A DNA stretch of 64,000 nt from Nymphaea colorata (GCF_008831285.2 NC_045139.1:6108204-6172203), one strand, 5' to 3'; positions 1 to 12,800 are shown, numbered from the stretch's first letter. Numbers and translations are program-made. Notes: generated by a model from the sequence alone, not told the origin.

Positions 1-490
<490 letters not shown>

Positions 491-499
491 AATATCTTG

Positions 500-507
500 T
501 ATATAAT
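500..507 (+). promoter_or_regulatory. Candidate TATA box of the OVATE gene
   Basis: TATATAAT lies 102 bases upstream of the ATG at 609. This fits a transcription start near 530-540 and a short leader. It sits right after the AG tract. The assignment rests on motif and spacing only. Confidence 0.4.
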
Positions 508-608
508 CCGCAGTTCTGTAGAGCGAGAGTGAAAGAGCAACGCCCTCAAGTTCTCCCCTTTCCCTGAATGGTTGAGAGAGGGAGAGGAGCAGCACCAAGC
601 CACCACCA

Positions 609-1340
609 ATGTCGACCAGTAAGAGGCACCGTCACCCGCTCGTGGTCTCGGTAGGCTGCGGTTGCCGCGGCTCTAAAATCTTCTTCCCAGGGAAGCAGAG
701 GCCGTCGTCTCCGTCGCCGCATCCACCGCCGTCTTCCCTGCTCAAGCCCCAGCGACTTCTTCCCGACGCTCCCTCCCCTGCCACCAAGCAATCGTCGTCC
801 GACGACCTTGGTCCCTCCATCTCCTCCAGCGAAACTTTCGCCCTCGGGAAGAGCTTCTCCGACGAATTCTCCGCCACCACCGATGAGGACGACCTCTCCG
901 GCCTCACCTTCTCCGGCCTCCTCTGCCAGCTTAACGAGCTCGAGCAGAGCCTCCTCGCCTGGTCAACAAAGGACCCGCTCCCAAGGACCCCCTCCCCTCT
1001 TCCTGCGCTTCCTCCGCCGGAGAAGGTGTCTGGGGAGGGGCGGCTGGGGGAGAGCGTGGCGGTGGTGAAGACTTCCGACGACCCTCTTGCCGATTTCCGG
1101 TGGTCGATGCTCCAGATGATAGTGGAGAAGGAGATCGTGGCGGTTGACGACCTCCGGGAGCTCCTCCGTTGCTTTCTCTCGCTTAATTCCCCTCAGCACC
1201 ACGATCTCATCCTTCGCGCCTTCGTCGAGATCTGGAGCGAATTCTTCTCTCCGCCACCGCGTGGACGCCACCGCCACCACCACCACGACGAGCAGCGCGG
1301 CGGCGTAGCAAATTACACTTTTACTCCAAAATACTTGTAA
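609..1340 (+). CDS. OFP: OVATE family protein (transcriptional repressor)
   Basis: A single-exon gene for 243 aa. The OVATE domain is at residues 158-213: it starts DPLADFRWSM, continues with the amphipathic EKEIVAVDDLRELLRCFLSL stretch and ends EIWSEFF. Near the N-terminus a GCGCRGSK motif resembles the GCGCR-P-K signature of the OFP6/7/8-type subgroup. The middle is low-complexity Ser/Pro. Family members are plant-specific nuclear repressors that bind TALE homeodomain (KNOX/BELL) proteins and TRM proteins and affect organ shape; that role is inferred here from family membership. The ATG at 609 is the first in frame. OFP genes are usually intronless, as here. A His-rich tail of 30 residues follows the domain (run of H at about 224-229). 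No neighbour is functionally linked. Confidence 0.93.
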   Translation: MSTSKRHRHPLVVSVGCGCRGSKIFFPGKQRPSSPSPHPPPSSLLKPQRLLPDAPSPATKQSSSDDLGPSISSSETFALGKSFSDEFSATTDEDDLSGLTFSGLLCQLNELEQSLLAWSTKDPLPRTPSPLPALPPPEKVSGEGRLGESVAVVKTSDDPLADFRWSMLQMIVEKEIVAVDDLRELLRCFLSLNSPQHHDLILRAFVEIWSEFFSPPPRGRHRHHHHDEQRGGVANYTFTPKYL

Positions 1341-3457
1341 AAATATAGTCCAGTCTCCGATTTCTTCTTGTAAAGGGATGCATTGGTCATTTCCTAGAGG
1401 CGCAACACTGTTCATTCCTTCTGCCCACAACTCCCTTCTCCATTTTCTCTGTTTGTTGCATTTGGATCCCTGAAGATCCGTAGGAATTGGAATTCCATTT
1501 CTACTAAGTTCTTCTCCTTGAGTGGAAATTAAAAGTACATGTGGTAAAATTTCTGTTTGGGAGTGGAGAAATCTTCCTTCTGTTTTTGGGTTTGTTGAGG
1601 TGGAGAATTATGCTTCACCATTGCAGACATCTCTCTCGGAATCATTTTCTCAGGCAAATGCAAACACGAGAAAATGGTCCTCCGCAGAAGGCAGCCTCTT
1701 TCATGTGAGGGAAAGAAAGCCTTTACCCTTTTTCACAAGTAGAGCCTGCTTTTTAACGGTTGGTAAAAAGTAAAACTAGAAGCGTCCCTTTTGAGATAAT
1801 TGGCTTTCACTCCAAAATCTCAAATATATGATCAAAACAAGATCATGCTTGTTTTTCATAAGTAGAACTTTCATAACAATGAAAGTTACCATAGGTGAAT
1901 TAAGTTGAAAAGGTTTTCTTGTGAGAGTATGAGAAAGTGATCGTACAAGGTTATTTTATGGTGCTTGAATTCCTGCTATGCACTATTTGTATATCGGTAT
2001 CTTTTTTAACAGCACAAAAAGTTGACGCTACCAGAAATTGCTACCGGCAATCGCATCGCACCAACAACTTAAGGATGTGAAACATCATACTTTGAAATCT
2101 TCTTTGTTTATTATTTCGTTTACCCTAAATCAAATGTGGATCCTTCACCGAATCTCGCTTCTCCATTATGTGGAGAGAAAAAAAAAAAACAACATAAAAA
2201 ATGTCTTTTCATGTGAAAGCACCCTCATATTTTTTTTCTTTGAGTTGAAATCTCAGATCTTAGAAATATATAGTTTAATGACACAATACAGGAAGGCTCC
2301 CGTTTCTATTACGCGTTTAATTATATAGAAAACATCGCTAAGGCGGATTGGTGGTTGGCCTCAGAAAATCGATTTTATTATACAAACACCGTGTTTGCTT
2401 GCTACCACAAGAAACTTCGTTCATGTGAGCTTTCGGAACATCTGCAATGTACTCCTTTTTTTCAAAATATTGCTAAAAGCAACAAAATTTAAAAATAAAG
2501 TTCATTATATCAAGATGAAACGTTTTTTTTATGAAGTCTGACTTCTTAAACTTGTATCGTTGTAATTTATGTCATCCTGTTGACAGGAAGCTCGAGAAAG
2601 GAATAAAATAAAGGGATTGGTGGCGGTAAAGTGTGGCCACTAATGAGGTAAGGAGTCGCAGGATTCACGTGACCTGGTTTCGATTCTGTACCGGATGCAC
2701 TATGTTTCCGGATCTGGCACGAAAGAAGTTGGACAGATCCAGTATCTGAATTAAATGATAAGAGTCAAGGCCGAACGTGGTTTATGAAATTCTCACAGCA
2801 GACTTGGATTGAAATCCAGATGAGGATCCCCAGTTTCAACATGGGAAGAAGAAATTCAAGATACATATTATTTTGTCAGATGTGTGTCGGATCTAGTTTA
2901 TTTTTCTTAATCACACTTATTATTTTCTTAATAATATTTATGCCCTCTTATCACATCTTAATTGTCTTTAGAGCATGCAGTACTGTTGAGCCAGTGAAAG
3001 TTCGGTCATCAGTTGGATTTTCATGCTTTAAATTGCAAATGGCGTGAGAACTGCAGGTGCAATTAAATGGGTCAATTCGGATTACCTACACAAGAATTTA
3101 AAATTCGATAGGACGGTCTACCTGATTCAAGATGAACTCAGGAGAAAATCAAATCTCTAGGATAGAGGAAAAGGAGAAGTACATTCCTTGGAAAAATTTT
3201 CTCAAGAATGAGATCCATCGATGACAACAAACACTAATAATAACAATGAAATCGATGTCCCTTTCCCACCCAACTCTTGGACGCGTGGTGAGACCAGAGG
3301 CCAGAATCGTTTTTAACTTTTAGGGGCCAAAAGAAAGTCCAAAACCAAATGCTTGTAAAAAATGCGCTGCCATTTATGGAGCATGTCCTTGTCGATGAAG
3401 GGAAAGTGAAACACCTTAGCTTAGAAGCTTGCCGCTTCCCGCGGATGTTTCACCTTA

Positions 3458-3603
3458 AGGTTGTGTTTGATTGCTGGATTTCAAATCCCAAAGGAACAGA
3501 CGGCGTAGAGTTTTCGTATCCAACCATAGATCTAAATTCTTTATTTGTAGTAGTAAAATAAAAATCTTAAGTCATTTCGAATGCCGCTATCAAACACATC
3601 CTA
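3458..3603. mobile_element. Short MITE-like element with TGTGTTTGAT-type inverted ends
   Basis: The left end reads GGTTGTGTTTGATTGC and the reverse complement of the right end reads GGATGTGTTTGATAGC. Similarity continues inward to a GGATTTCAAAT / GGCATTCGAAAT pair. The body is about 145 bp and AT-rich. No convincing target-site duplication was found, so superfamily assignment (hAT or PIF-like) is open. Confidence 0.45.
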
Positions 3604-4060
3604 ACACATGCGGTGTCGCTTGCTCTATAATGAATGCGAGGATGTTGCTTAGTGGGGGCATTTAATGGACGCCTTTGTTTGAGCATATGACGCGGCAGAA
3701 CCGTCGATTCTAGCATCCAGCGGCTGTGATTGCCGGTCCCGGGGCACCGAGTGGTCCACGGAACCCGTTACCTCCCACGTGATGGCCTTGGAACTGGCCA
3801 GAACGTAGGAATTCGTACTTGGGAAAAGTTTTCACACCAACACATCTTGAAGGTGGCGTTTGCAGACCAAGTTGTCAAGATCAAGCCTCATTGGCGTTGC
3901 TCTCTCGGGAGCTTTGCCATGTCGTCTCTTCCGGTTTACTTTTTCAACCCCGTCTTCTTTTTTCTTGTTTTTTACAAAACATATTTGAACCTTTGGTCTT
4001 GATTTGAAAAAAAAAAAAAAAACAACTTAGATTTTCTTATATTGCTAAAAGTACACTTAA

Positions 4061-4136
4061 ATTTTGTACTGGTAATAAAAAGTAATTTTTCATCAATTAT
4101 TTTGTACTGGTAATAAAAAGTAATTTTTCATCAATT
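4061..4136. repeat. 38-bp tandem duplication (2 units)
   Basis: The segment beginning ATTTTGTACTGG at 4061 recurs at 4099 almost exactly, giving two head-to-tail units of 38 bp in intergenic DNA. Confidence 0.9.
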
Positions 4137-4502
4137 AGTAATGCATGATCTATCACTAACTTAAATTAGGCTAATAGGGTAGGATGTCTAGAAGAGCCTC
4201 CATATAAATAAGTTTTGTATTCATTAGTTTGCATTGGTATCTCTAAAGATTATTTTTTATTGACATCTATGTCAGTTAGGTAAGATTTTTTTTTTATTAC
4301 TGCTAAAAAGTCATGCAAGCGAAATCTAGGTGCGCTAAGGAACCTAGGTGTTTAGTATTTAATGTCTTTTCCTAGTGCGTAATTATAACTTTTAGTAGTT
4401 CATTTGGTAAAAAAAAAAAATGAACTTTAAGATAACTTTTTAATTGAAAGACTCAAAGTAAGGTCTTCCTTTTTATTATTGTCAAATGTTTCAAGTTTGT
4501 CT

Positions 4503-4576
4503 ATAAAAGTTCTCCTAGTTTTAAATAGCCAAATTGAGCATAAAAGTTCTCCTAGTTTTAAATAGCCAAATTGAGC
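4503..4576. repeat. 37-bp tandem duplication (2 units)
   Basis: The segment beginning ATAAAAGTTCTCC at 4503 recurs at 4540 without visible change. Two perfect adjacent units imply a recent slippage or replication event. Confidence 0.92.
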
Positions 4577-6129
4577 CTGGTCAAGCCCATGCTTGTTGAA
4601 ACTTATGACTTAACCCTTCTATCCAAAGTCGCTCGAGATGGGTGGGCAGTCGCTCGTTCGAATGGCGTGGTTATTAACCTTACTTGTATTAATTGAATGA
4701 AACCAACCTATGACCTAGGTGCATTAGCAGCCTACACCAGGTATCAATGCAACCCTAAATTTTATGACAAAGTACAGTTGAGTTGATGGTGATGTGTGGC
4801 TATGATTTCTCTTACGAAATGAAATGATGTTTCTAAAGAAAATGATTCTAATCATCTTATGATCCATAAAATATATTTTAATTTTAAAATTTTTAGAATT
4901 TCATATAAAAATTCATTGATATATGTGCAGTCTTCACCAAGTACGCCCCCAATTCGGCAATGTGTCGGAATCCCACATGGCTCTCATTAGCGGATGCCTT
5001 AGTGGTAAGTCTTGCTTTCATTTAAAAAAACAAAAAATCACAATATTAAAATCTTTCTTCCACCATCACCCTTTAACAAATCCAAGTTGACGACGACCTG
5101 GGTTTAGTTAACAGGAAGAACATTTTCTCACCCAAGATCTGCATTCTTTCATGAGGTGGAAAGGAAAACATTTTCTTTGCAGACCACTTCCGATGGGATT
5201 TAATTTTCCCATGAAATAGAACATAAATGAGACAAGTATGGGCTTCATATCTTGCAGATCGTACGTACTCTTCTTATTTACCTCTTATAAAGCTTGTTTG
5301 TTTCCTCCATTGGTGGAAAAAAAAATGCTACATTTTCTTACCCTTTTCATACGCAGCTTTAATAGAGTTACGTACTCGTTTAAAATTCCTTTTTTTCAGA
5401 TATTTTTTTCAACTGTTATTTTCCGTAAAATGTAAATTTTATAATAAAAAATAGTACCTCAGTTTTGTGACTGCTTAAAATTGCTTTTAGATGGTCGTTT
5501 TCATGATTTGCTATATTCTCAAGAGGAGAACAAAACGGAGTTTGCATTTTTGTGACATAGAGTATGAAGACATAAAATGGTCCCTCCTGATCCTTTTTCT
5601 GGAATACAACGTATTGTAAAAACTAAAAACATTGAACCTGAACTAGTATTCGCTGTGTTTGAAAGCATCATTTTGTAACTTTTCTTAGAAAGAGTTGAAA
5701 TGGGGCCATCTTGCAGTCAGTGTTGTTAAAATCAGTTTCTAAATCGGATCAGTCAGCCAAGAGATTTAAAAAGGCCATCGATCCAAACTGGAAATATTTG
5801 GAACTATTTACGAATAAAAAGATAAGTGAAGTTAATACTTTTAAAATAAAAAAGAAGAAAATATTAAAAAGTTACCCCCTAAAGAGGATAACATGGTATT
5901 GAATGTTCCATGAATAAACGAGGGCAGATTCATGAAACACTGACTTCTACTTTTTACATAAATTTGTCTAATTTTTGTAACATGAGGACCATAGAATAAT
6001 CACATAGTATTCTAATTATCAAAGTGGTTCTGAGTGATCCGTGATAGGAAATCCCATTGCCTGAGTGAAGGCCACCAAAGGGCCTTCCCCTTCCCTTCAC
6101 CGACCCCAGTCAGCCACCGATTTGAGTCT

Positions 6130-6930
6130 GATTCCTGGGTTTGCCAACTATGATGATGTTGTTCTTATCACGATCACCCATCCTGCCTAAAGCTGAATAT
6201 GAAAAATATATGAAAGACTATTTTAGATAAAGAATTAGTTTGTAAATTTCCTTCTATAGATTTTAAATTTAGATGTTACTATGTATCCCCTTCATTCTCA
6301 TGGATAGGTAGTTGTTTTTGTTTTCTTTATCTCTCGTTTAATAAGATATAAAATGAAAATATTATCTCTAGGGCTGTACACCAGCCAAGTCGAGCTACCT
6401 CAGCCAGACTCAACTCAATTCATGTCTTGAGTTCGACTCGATAGACCAAGTACTGGCTCAACGTCAACTCATTTAAGCTAGTTGACTCCAGATTTGAGTA
6501 CTTGATCTCTTTTCTTAGCTTTAAGTTTGCAAAACCTTGATTAAACGAGCAAGCTTACTCGAGTCAAGTTCATATAACGTGAACTCAGCTCATTTATAAG
6601 TTCGAGTTTTCGGTTACGCTTAAGCCGACAAATTTACAGAGCTACTTCGAGTCGAGCTCAAGTTGGCTTGACTCATTGTACTGCATTCCTTAATGGTATC
6701 TTCTCTATTTATATGATTTCTCAAAAACATCTCTCTGAAGCAGTGCAGGCCTGACTATAACTTGCTGGTGTCCTCTATTAGTTTTTCTAATCACATTCTT
6801 ATTCTGCGTGAAGTGGAATATGGAAATGTATCAAAGGCTAGCTTATAGATGTGGAACCGGTTTGTAAATTTCCCTTCTCTAGTTTTTAGATTTAATTGTT
6901 ACAATCTATTCCCATGGTTCTTATATTTAT
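6130..6930. repeat. Degenerate direct repeats flanking a GAGTCGAGC-rich element
   Basis: Segments at about 6130-6310 and 6750-6930 share a series of blocks in the same order. These include GCTGAATATGAAAAATAT versus GTGGAATATGGAAATGTAT and GTTTGTAAATTTCC in both. Between them lies the element at 6371-6684. The arrangement suggests an old direct duplication with an insertion between, but divergence is high. Confidence 0.4.
6371..6684. mobile_element. Non-autonomous element of a GAGCTCGAGC-rich family, copy A
   Basis: It begins GGGCTGTACACCAGCC and ends CTTGACTCATTGTACTGC, so the two ends are imperfect inverted repeats. The interior is packed with GAGTCGAGC / GACTCGA words. The same family, with matching ends, is seen at 52274-52693. 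It has no coding capacity. No clean target-site duplication was found. Confidence 0.45.
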
Positions 6931-6942
6931 ATATATATATCT

Positions 6943-7537
6943 GATCTTTTTCATGTACCTAGTTGCATGCGAAGCTTATGAAAGCTGTAAAATTTAAGAG
7001 TAACTTTACCATGGGTTGCCTTTAATAATTGCATAAATGGGAGTTTGGTAGATGAAATGAAGGCTTTTGTAGTGATATTGTTCGAGATCTTTTAGCTTTA
7101 TGCTTATTGTTTTGTGCTACTAATGACAGCTGCTTGAGCCTGAATACTTCGTATCTTCTTAGTAGAGAATGTGAACGATGGAGGCATTGTTCTGATTTCT
7201 TGTGCACTGATATCTGCAAAAAAATGGGGCATCACTATTGCAAACTTCAATGCACAAGAATTCGGAATCGCGAATCCGTTATTCACATTCTCAACTTAGA
7301 ACATATAGATATATAAGAAACATTCAGGCTCACGCAGATTTTTCCAACAGTAGTCATTAATAGCACAGAAACAGAAAGCACAAAGCTAAAACTCTCGATA
7401 GAACAGTGTCACTACAGAAGGCATCATTTCATCTACCAAGCTTCCATTTATGCAAATGTTCCGGGCAACAGGCCATGATAAAGGTGCTCATGAATTCTAC
7501 AGCTTTCATTTGCAATTAAATGCATGAGAAAGATAAA
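6943..7537. repeat. Long imperfect inverted repeat (potential hairpin)
   Basis: The left arm, about 6943-7183, matches the reverse complement of the right arm, about 7270-7537, over nearly its whole length with small gaps. Shared blocks in order are ATGAAAGCTGTA, a CATGG..TTGCC block, TGCATAAATGG, TTGGTAGATGAAATGA, TTTTAGCTTT, GAGCCTGAAT and GAGAATGTGAA. About 86 bases form the loop. The transcript of either strand could fold into one extended hairpin. I see no protein-coding content. It could be a MIRNA/hpRNA-like locus or a foldback element. Confidence 0.75.
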
Positions 7538-9637
7538 AGCACAAAACTAAGTCGAAACAAAAAAGGAAGAAAGTAACAGAAGGAAGAAGATAAGAATGCC
7601 GCCACAGTGGAAAGAAATAAACAAGCGTAATACGAGAAAACACAAAACAGCAGAGATCCGACGAAGAATGTGAGAGAGAGGCAAAGCTACTGACCCTCTG
7701 CACATGCAAACAACTAAAACCTCTATCTTTTCTTTCATTTTCTCCTTATTTCCCTCCTTGCATCCAAAAAGGCTGTTAATTAGAAACAAAGTTGTTAAAT
7801 ATTTAACCATATTTTGTTAATATACAAGCAACTGTTCGAGCACAAAAAAAAAAAAAAAGCTTAAGCAACATTTTTTAACAATTTAAAAGGCATCATATAT
7901 ACTCATAGAATTTCTTCATTTACTAAAGAAATAAAAGCAAGTGCTACTTTATCGGGCATTTTATTTTCATGGACTCAAAATTGGATATCATAAAGGTTTT
8001 GGAGAATATTCTAGAACAACACTATAAAATTGAAAACCCATGGCAATAAAAATTGATGCCAAATTTTCGTGATTTGAAGAACGTATTTTCACTATTTGAC
8101 AAAGAACACACAACTCAAGAAAAAAATACGATTTGGAAACACAGTTATCAAATTAATCATGACATATTTACATATAGAAGAGAGAGAGAGGGAAAGAGGA
8201 AAATCCCATCCTGCTGAATGTTGTTGGATGACTTCAAATGAAAATTTTATCACTAAAAATGATCATTAATTATGTTGGTATTAGTGGAGGCTTATGGTGT
8301 GAATTCGGTTTGTGCATGGTAGCTTTAATAACGATTTATGATTTTTTTAGCAATGAATTTACGAACTTTAGCAATCCGAAGTCCAGCTGCATTTATTCCG
8401 TTGGATACACTATGTTTTTGGATGGATGGGAAAAAATATTGTTGGAAAAATGAAAGGAATTATCGAAAATCTTGTTTGTTAGGCTATATAATGGAAGGAA
8501 AGGAAAAAAAAAAAAGTAATTAGACATCTTTCCCATCTTGTGAGGCTTTAGCATTCAAAATAATCACACAATATATTTACTAGGTATGAGATTTTTTTTA
8601 TGAGAATGATTAAACTAATATATATATATATATATATGGTTCAGATTCTAAAGACCAAATCCTCAAGAATTTTGCATTGGTTTTTTGCTGAAATTGAATT
8701 TAGGAGATATGGTGTTTATTCCTGTCATGACCATACTCAATGTTTATTCTTATTTAAAATCCTTAACGTTCATTTTTCTGACATCTTAGAAACCTTTGAC
8801 GATGTGCGGAGAGTTACTAATAGGGTGTTTGATCGTTTAATTCAAGAATGAAAATTTCAGAATCATTTTTTCTCTTCAAACTGGAATTGAATAAAAAATT
8901 CTAAGTTTCCAAGTTCCTAATTCTTGAACCAACATAGCCTATTCATTTAATAAATTATAATTTCTTAAAAAATGAATATCTTGATTACATGGTTTTAAGT
9001 ATGTGAAACGCCCTCTCTGGAATCTCTGCCAAAATTAATCGTTATTATGAAGGGAAACGTACGCTTTTTCTCCTCTTGCTTTCCAAGCATCTCGAACCTA
9101 GGACAACATAAAAGAGCGTAAACCAAGATAGGGGACTCAAATTTCAAGGATGTGGGCGTGAAGATTCTAACACAAGGAGACGAAAATAAAATGTTAGAAT
9201 ATGCGTGTTTTTCCGGGAAAAGCAATACTTAGTTAGATTTGAAAATATTGTAATATTTTACAAATAACTAAATTTAAAACATTAAAGATTTTAATGGCAA
9301 TATTATGGCTATTTGTTGACACAAATAAGAATAATGATAACAGTTCTTGAAATTAAAAGTAGAAAAGCAAAGGGGGAATAGTGTTTAGATAGAAAAGCAA
9401 TAAAATTTAAAATTATATTATATTATTTGTTAAAAACTTAATAAATTTTGTCTTGGCTGGACTTTATTGGTCCTGATCGGAAAATTCAAGTTGATGCTGA
9501 ACAACGGACCCAATCTGCTAGCCTTGGTCGAGTCCTCTTATCTCTGACCGAGACAGCCCAGTGGCGACCGGCTTCGACAAAACGTCGTTCTGTTCGTTGC
9601 CGCGCGCACACGTACGCACACGCACCGTAGAAAGGAA
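7538..9637. other. Intergenic region upstream of FHIT
   Basis: No supported gene. The stretch is AT-rich with poly(A) runs near 7843 and 8507 and a short (TA)n tract at 8618-8637. The last 200 bases are more GC-rich and probably hold the FHIT promoter and leader. No clear TATA box stands out. Confidence 0.55.
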
Positions 9638-9809
9638 ATGCAGGCAATGGTACGAGCAATTGGGCGGACGCAAGAGATGAGGGTCTCTCCGGCGGCGTCA
9701 CTGCTCTCCAGAGGCGGGCGGCTGCTGCCCTTCTTCCACTGCAGCCCCAGACGCAGGCGCCATTCCTTCCGCGTTCTTTCCATGTCGCCACAACACCAAC
9801 AGCAGAAGG

Positions 9810-9847
<38 letters not shown>

Positions 9848-12800
9848 GTATGGCTTCTCTGAAAATTGTCTTCACCGTCCCCCTTCTCCTCCTCAGTTTG
9901 TTTTTAAACAGAAAATGGGGGTGAAAGAGAACTTTCAATATCATTGTATCTCAAGAAATCCTTCTGTAGGTCTTTCGTGAACTTTGTGATAACCATTTTA
10001 GTTGTACATAGTTGTACCCTTCGTCACAATGGGCATCTTTCAAATGCAATCAACACAAGTTTTCTGATTAATTATTTCGAAGATGTTGATGGTTTTATCT
10101 AATTTCCAGTTGTACGCTGTTTTCTCTATCCCAATCGAAACAAGTCTCCCCACATCACAAGAATAATGATATACGAGTTCGTGGCGTCCAGTAGAAAACC
10201 CCCAAACAAGAAACTTACTCCGTCACGTTTTGAGCAGGTTCTGATTACGCGTATTAAGCATTTGGCCAACGTTTTTGTAGATGAGATGTCGTGATGTTTT
10301 TTTGCTATAGATTCGTCTCTGATTGAACTAACAGAGATCTATTGAAAATAATTGCTAAGCACATTCTTTTACACAAGTTGGTGAATAGTCTGACGATTAT
10401 TCACTAGTCCACTTTATTGACAAAAGACGTTTACCATGACACTCCGAGTACCACGTTGTTAAATTTCGTCTGGTTTTTTATATGTACTTGCAATTCTCTT
10501 TCTTGTTGAGGCTGCGTAGTGCTATAAACGAGCAATACGATAACTTAGTATCATTTCTTTCACTGGATTGTGTGATCGTTGGATCATTATGGTTGTTCTG
10601 ACAAATATGTTGCTGAAGCTGCCTCTCCTGTAGAACAGGAGCCAGAGGTGTACAGATTTGGAGAAATCATAATTGATAAGCGTCAAGTGTTCTTTAGTAC
10701 GAATCTGTCTTTTGCATTGGTCAATATCAGGCCGGTCGTACCGGGTGAGTGTCATTCTTCTAGAGTCTGATAAACATCTTCCATCCTTTTTCCCCGCTTT
10801 TGATTAATCATTCAAGACTTATTTCAGGCATTTTTTTCTTTTTCTATTCTCTCTGTTTATACCTATAAGTACTTGCACGCTGACCTCTTCGCATTTGTTG
10901 ATATTTACAGGTCATATCCTCTTTTTATAAATATTCAATATTGAAACAAGTGGACATATAAGGGTAGCTCCGGTAAATGTATGTCAATGCCATTTTGTAT
11001 GTTGTTTCTGACCACAGATTTTGTAACTATAAGATATCAAACTGTATTCTTTCTGATTTCTGCATGCACTTCCAAAGTTTGTTTGCAATTTTTGTCAGTT
11101 CTTGAGGTAGCTTATATATTGTTATCATTGCATATCTTGAGGAATCTGGTACGTTGTTATCATGCTTAGTCTGTACTGCATCCTCGCACCATGAAATGCT
11201 TGGCTTTTGCATACGACAGATGATTTTGATGGCTTGGACCCTAATTTGTTGTGTATGCAACTTCCCTTTCTTTGTGCCATTTGAAGGCAGATGGCATTAG
11301 TTAATAAGCATTGCAAGTTTGATTCCCTACCATGCTCAAATATTACCTGTATTGTTAGCCCACTTTTGGTTTTAATTTTCAGTAGTTTGTGCTCTTGAAA
11401 TGTTTCATCTCCTTGACAATGAACACATGTTTTGGTGACTCCAAAGCGATTGGCAAAGCGGTTTGTTGATCTCACTGCTGAAGAAACTGCTGATCTCTGG
11501 CTTGCAGCAAGGCATATTGGTTCCAAAGTTGAAAGCTATTTTGGCGCTTCTTCCCTTACATTTGCACTTCAGGTAATGGTTTTTGAACTTTGTCAATATG
11601 TCTACTTAAACTCCTCTCTATTTCTTATATGTCAGCAACAGGTCAAGTTGTGAGACGGTTTATCTTTGTTAAGTGCTTAATTTAAAATTGCCTCGTGAAA
11701 ATATTAGTGAGCAATCAAATGCTTTCAGGCAGATTAACTTCAACGTTAGAAAACCATATTGTCTCTTTTATGGCTAACCTAATTCTCAGGGCTCAATGAT
11801 GACAGAGACAGATGATAGTGCAACTCTCACGAGCTATTAGATGATTGTAGCTGATGGCACTCTTAACTATAATTGTAACTGTCAATAGTTATTGAGACGT
11901 TCTGTCAATAGTATATGAAATGATGTTGGGATGGTGGCATTAGTTGTGATGACTTGAAGTTTGAACCGGAGAACATCATGATGGACATCCCTAATGTCGC
12001 TTTTCTGTAGGAAGGAAAGCACATCTAGCTAAAACATCTGCCTGGAAATCCCATTCTCTCCATATTTATGAAAGGAAATTTAGAACACTATGTATGAGGT
12101 CTTTATCGAGATTTTTCTTTACTACAACTGGGAAAAAAGGTTTAAAATTTGTTTCGCTTCATTTGATTCAAATGAGCAATGCTTGGTTGTACTAATTCTT
12201 ATCATTTTTTGAGATGAAACCGAAACTATTAGGAGACGGGTTGGGATTCGCCAGATCAAAAGTCTGGATAGCAGAATGTTGCATGGTACAGCTCACACAG
12301 CTCACGCCTATACGCATGATAGCCCTAGAATGGGTTAGCTCATTACAATGATATCAAAGCATAATTCAACACTAGGACTTGGAATCCTATACGTGGTGAC
12401 ACATGTGTCTTAAGCTTGACAAAAGTTTAGTCGTTTCTTGGTTTCTCGTCTTATCTGGTCATCTTCAATAAACCTTGTAACAGATATGAGCCTTGAGGAA
12501 CTGCATATTTCTTACGTGCTCCGGTGCCTTTCTTTTTCCATGGAAATAACAAATAATTCATCACTGGGCCTATTGGTCTTATTAAGAACACAAGCAATTC
12601 TTGCGAGCTTGAAGATTTGCTTAGGGAATTAAAACCATGATCCAGTGGGTTCTCACAGTTTTTCTGTAATTGTGTGTGTTGGAACCGAACCGGATTTTTG
12701 TTTTTGTGTACTTGTTTTCAAATAAAAAAATGGTAACCGTTTTTAGGTAAATTTGACCGGTTTCTAGTGTCATGCTTTGCATATATCAGAAATATTTCTG

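Larger units (their letters stand above)
1341..6129. other. Intergenic region without a supported gene
   Basis: No ORF in this stretch shows a recognisable domain or credible splice structure. It contains a MITE-like element (3458-3603), short tandem duplications (4061-4136 and 4503-4576), poly(A)/poly(T) tracts and a CACGTG core near 3777. It separates the OVATE gene from the repeat-rich block before FHIT. Confidence 0.6.

Noticed and set aside
2618..2760. tRNA-like or SINE-like block with GGTTTCGATTC resembling a B box
   Set aside because: The A-box match is weak, no cloverleaf closes and no A-tail or target-site duplication is visible.
3349..3561. 70-aa plus-strand ORF
   Set aside because: It runs into a MITE-like element, has no recognisable domain and the start is a chance ATG.
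8816..8940. Possible small hAT-type MITE starting TAGGGTGTTTGAT
   Set aside because: The right end only loosely mirrors the left and no target-site duplication could be found.
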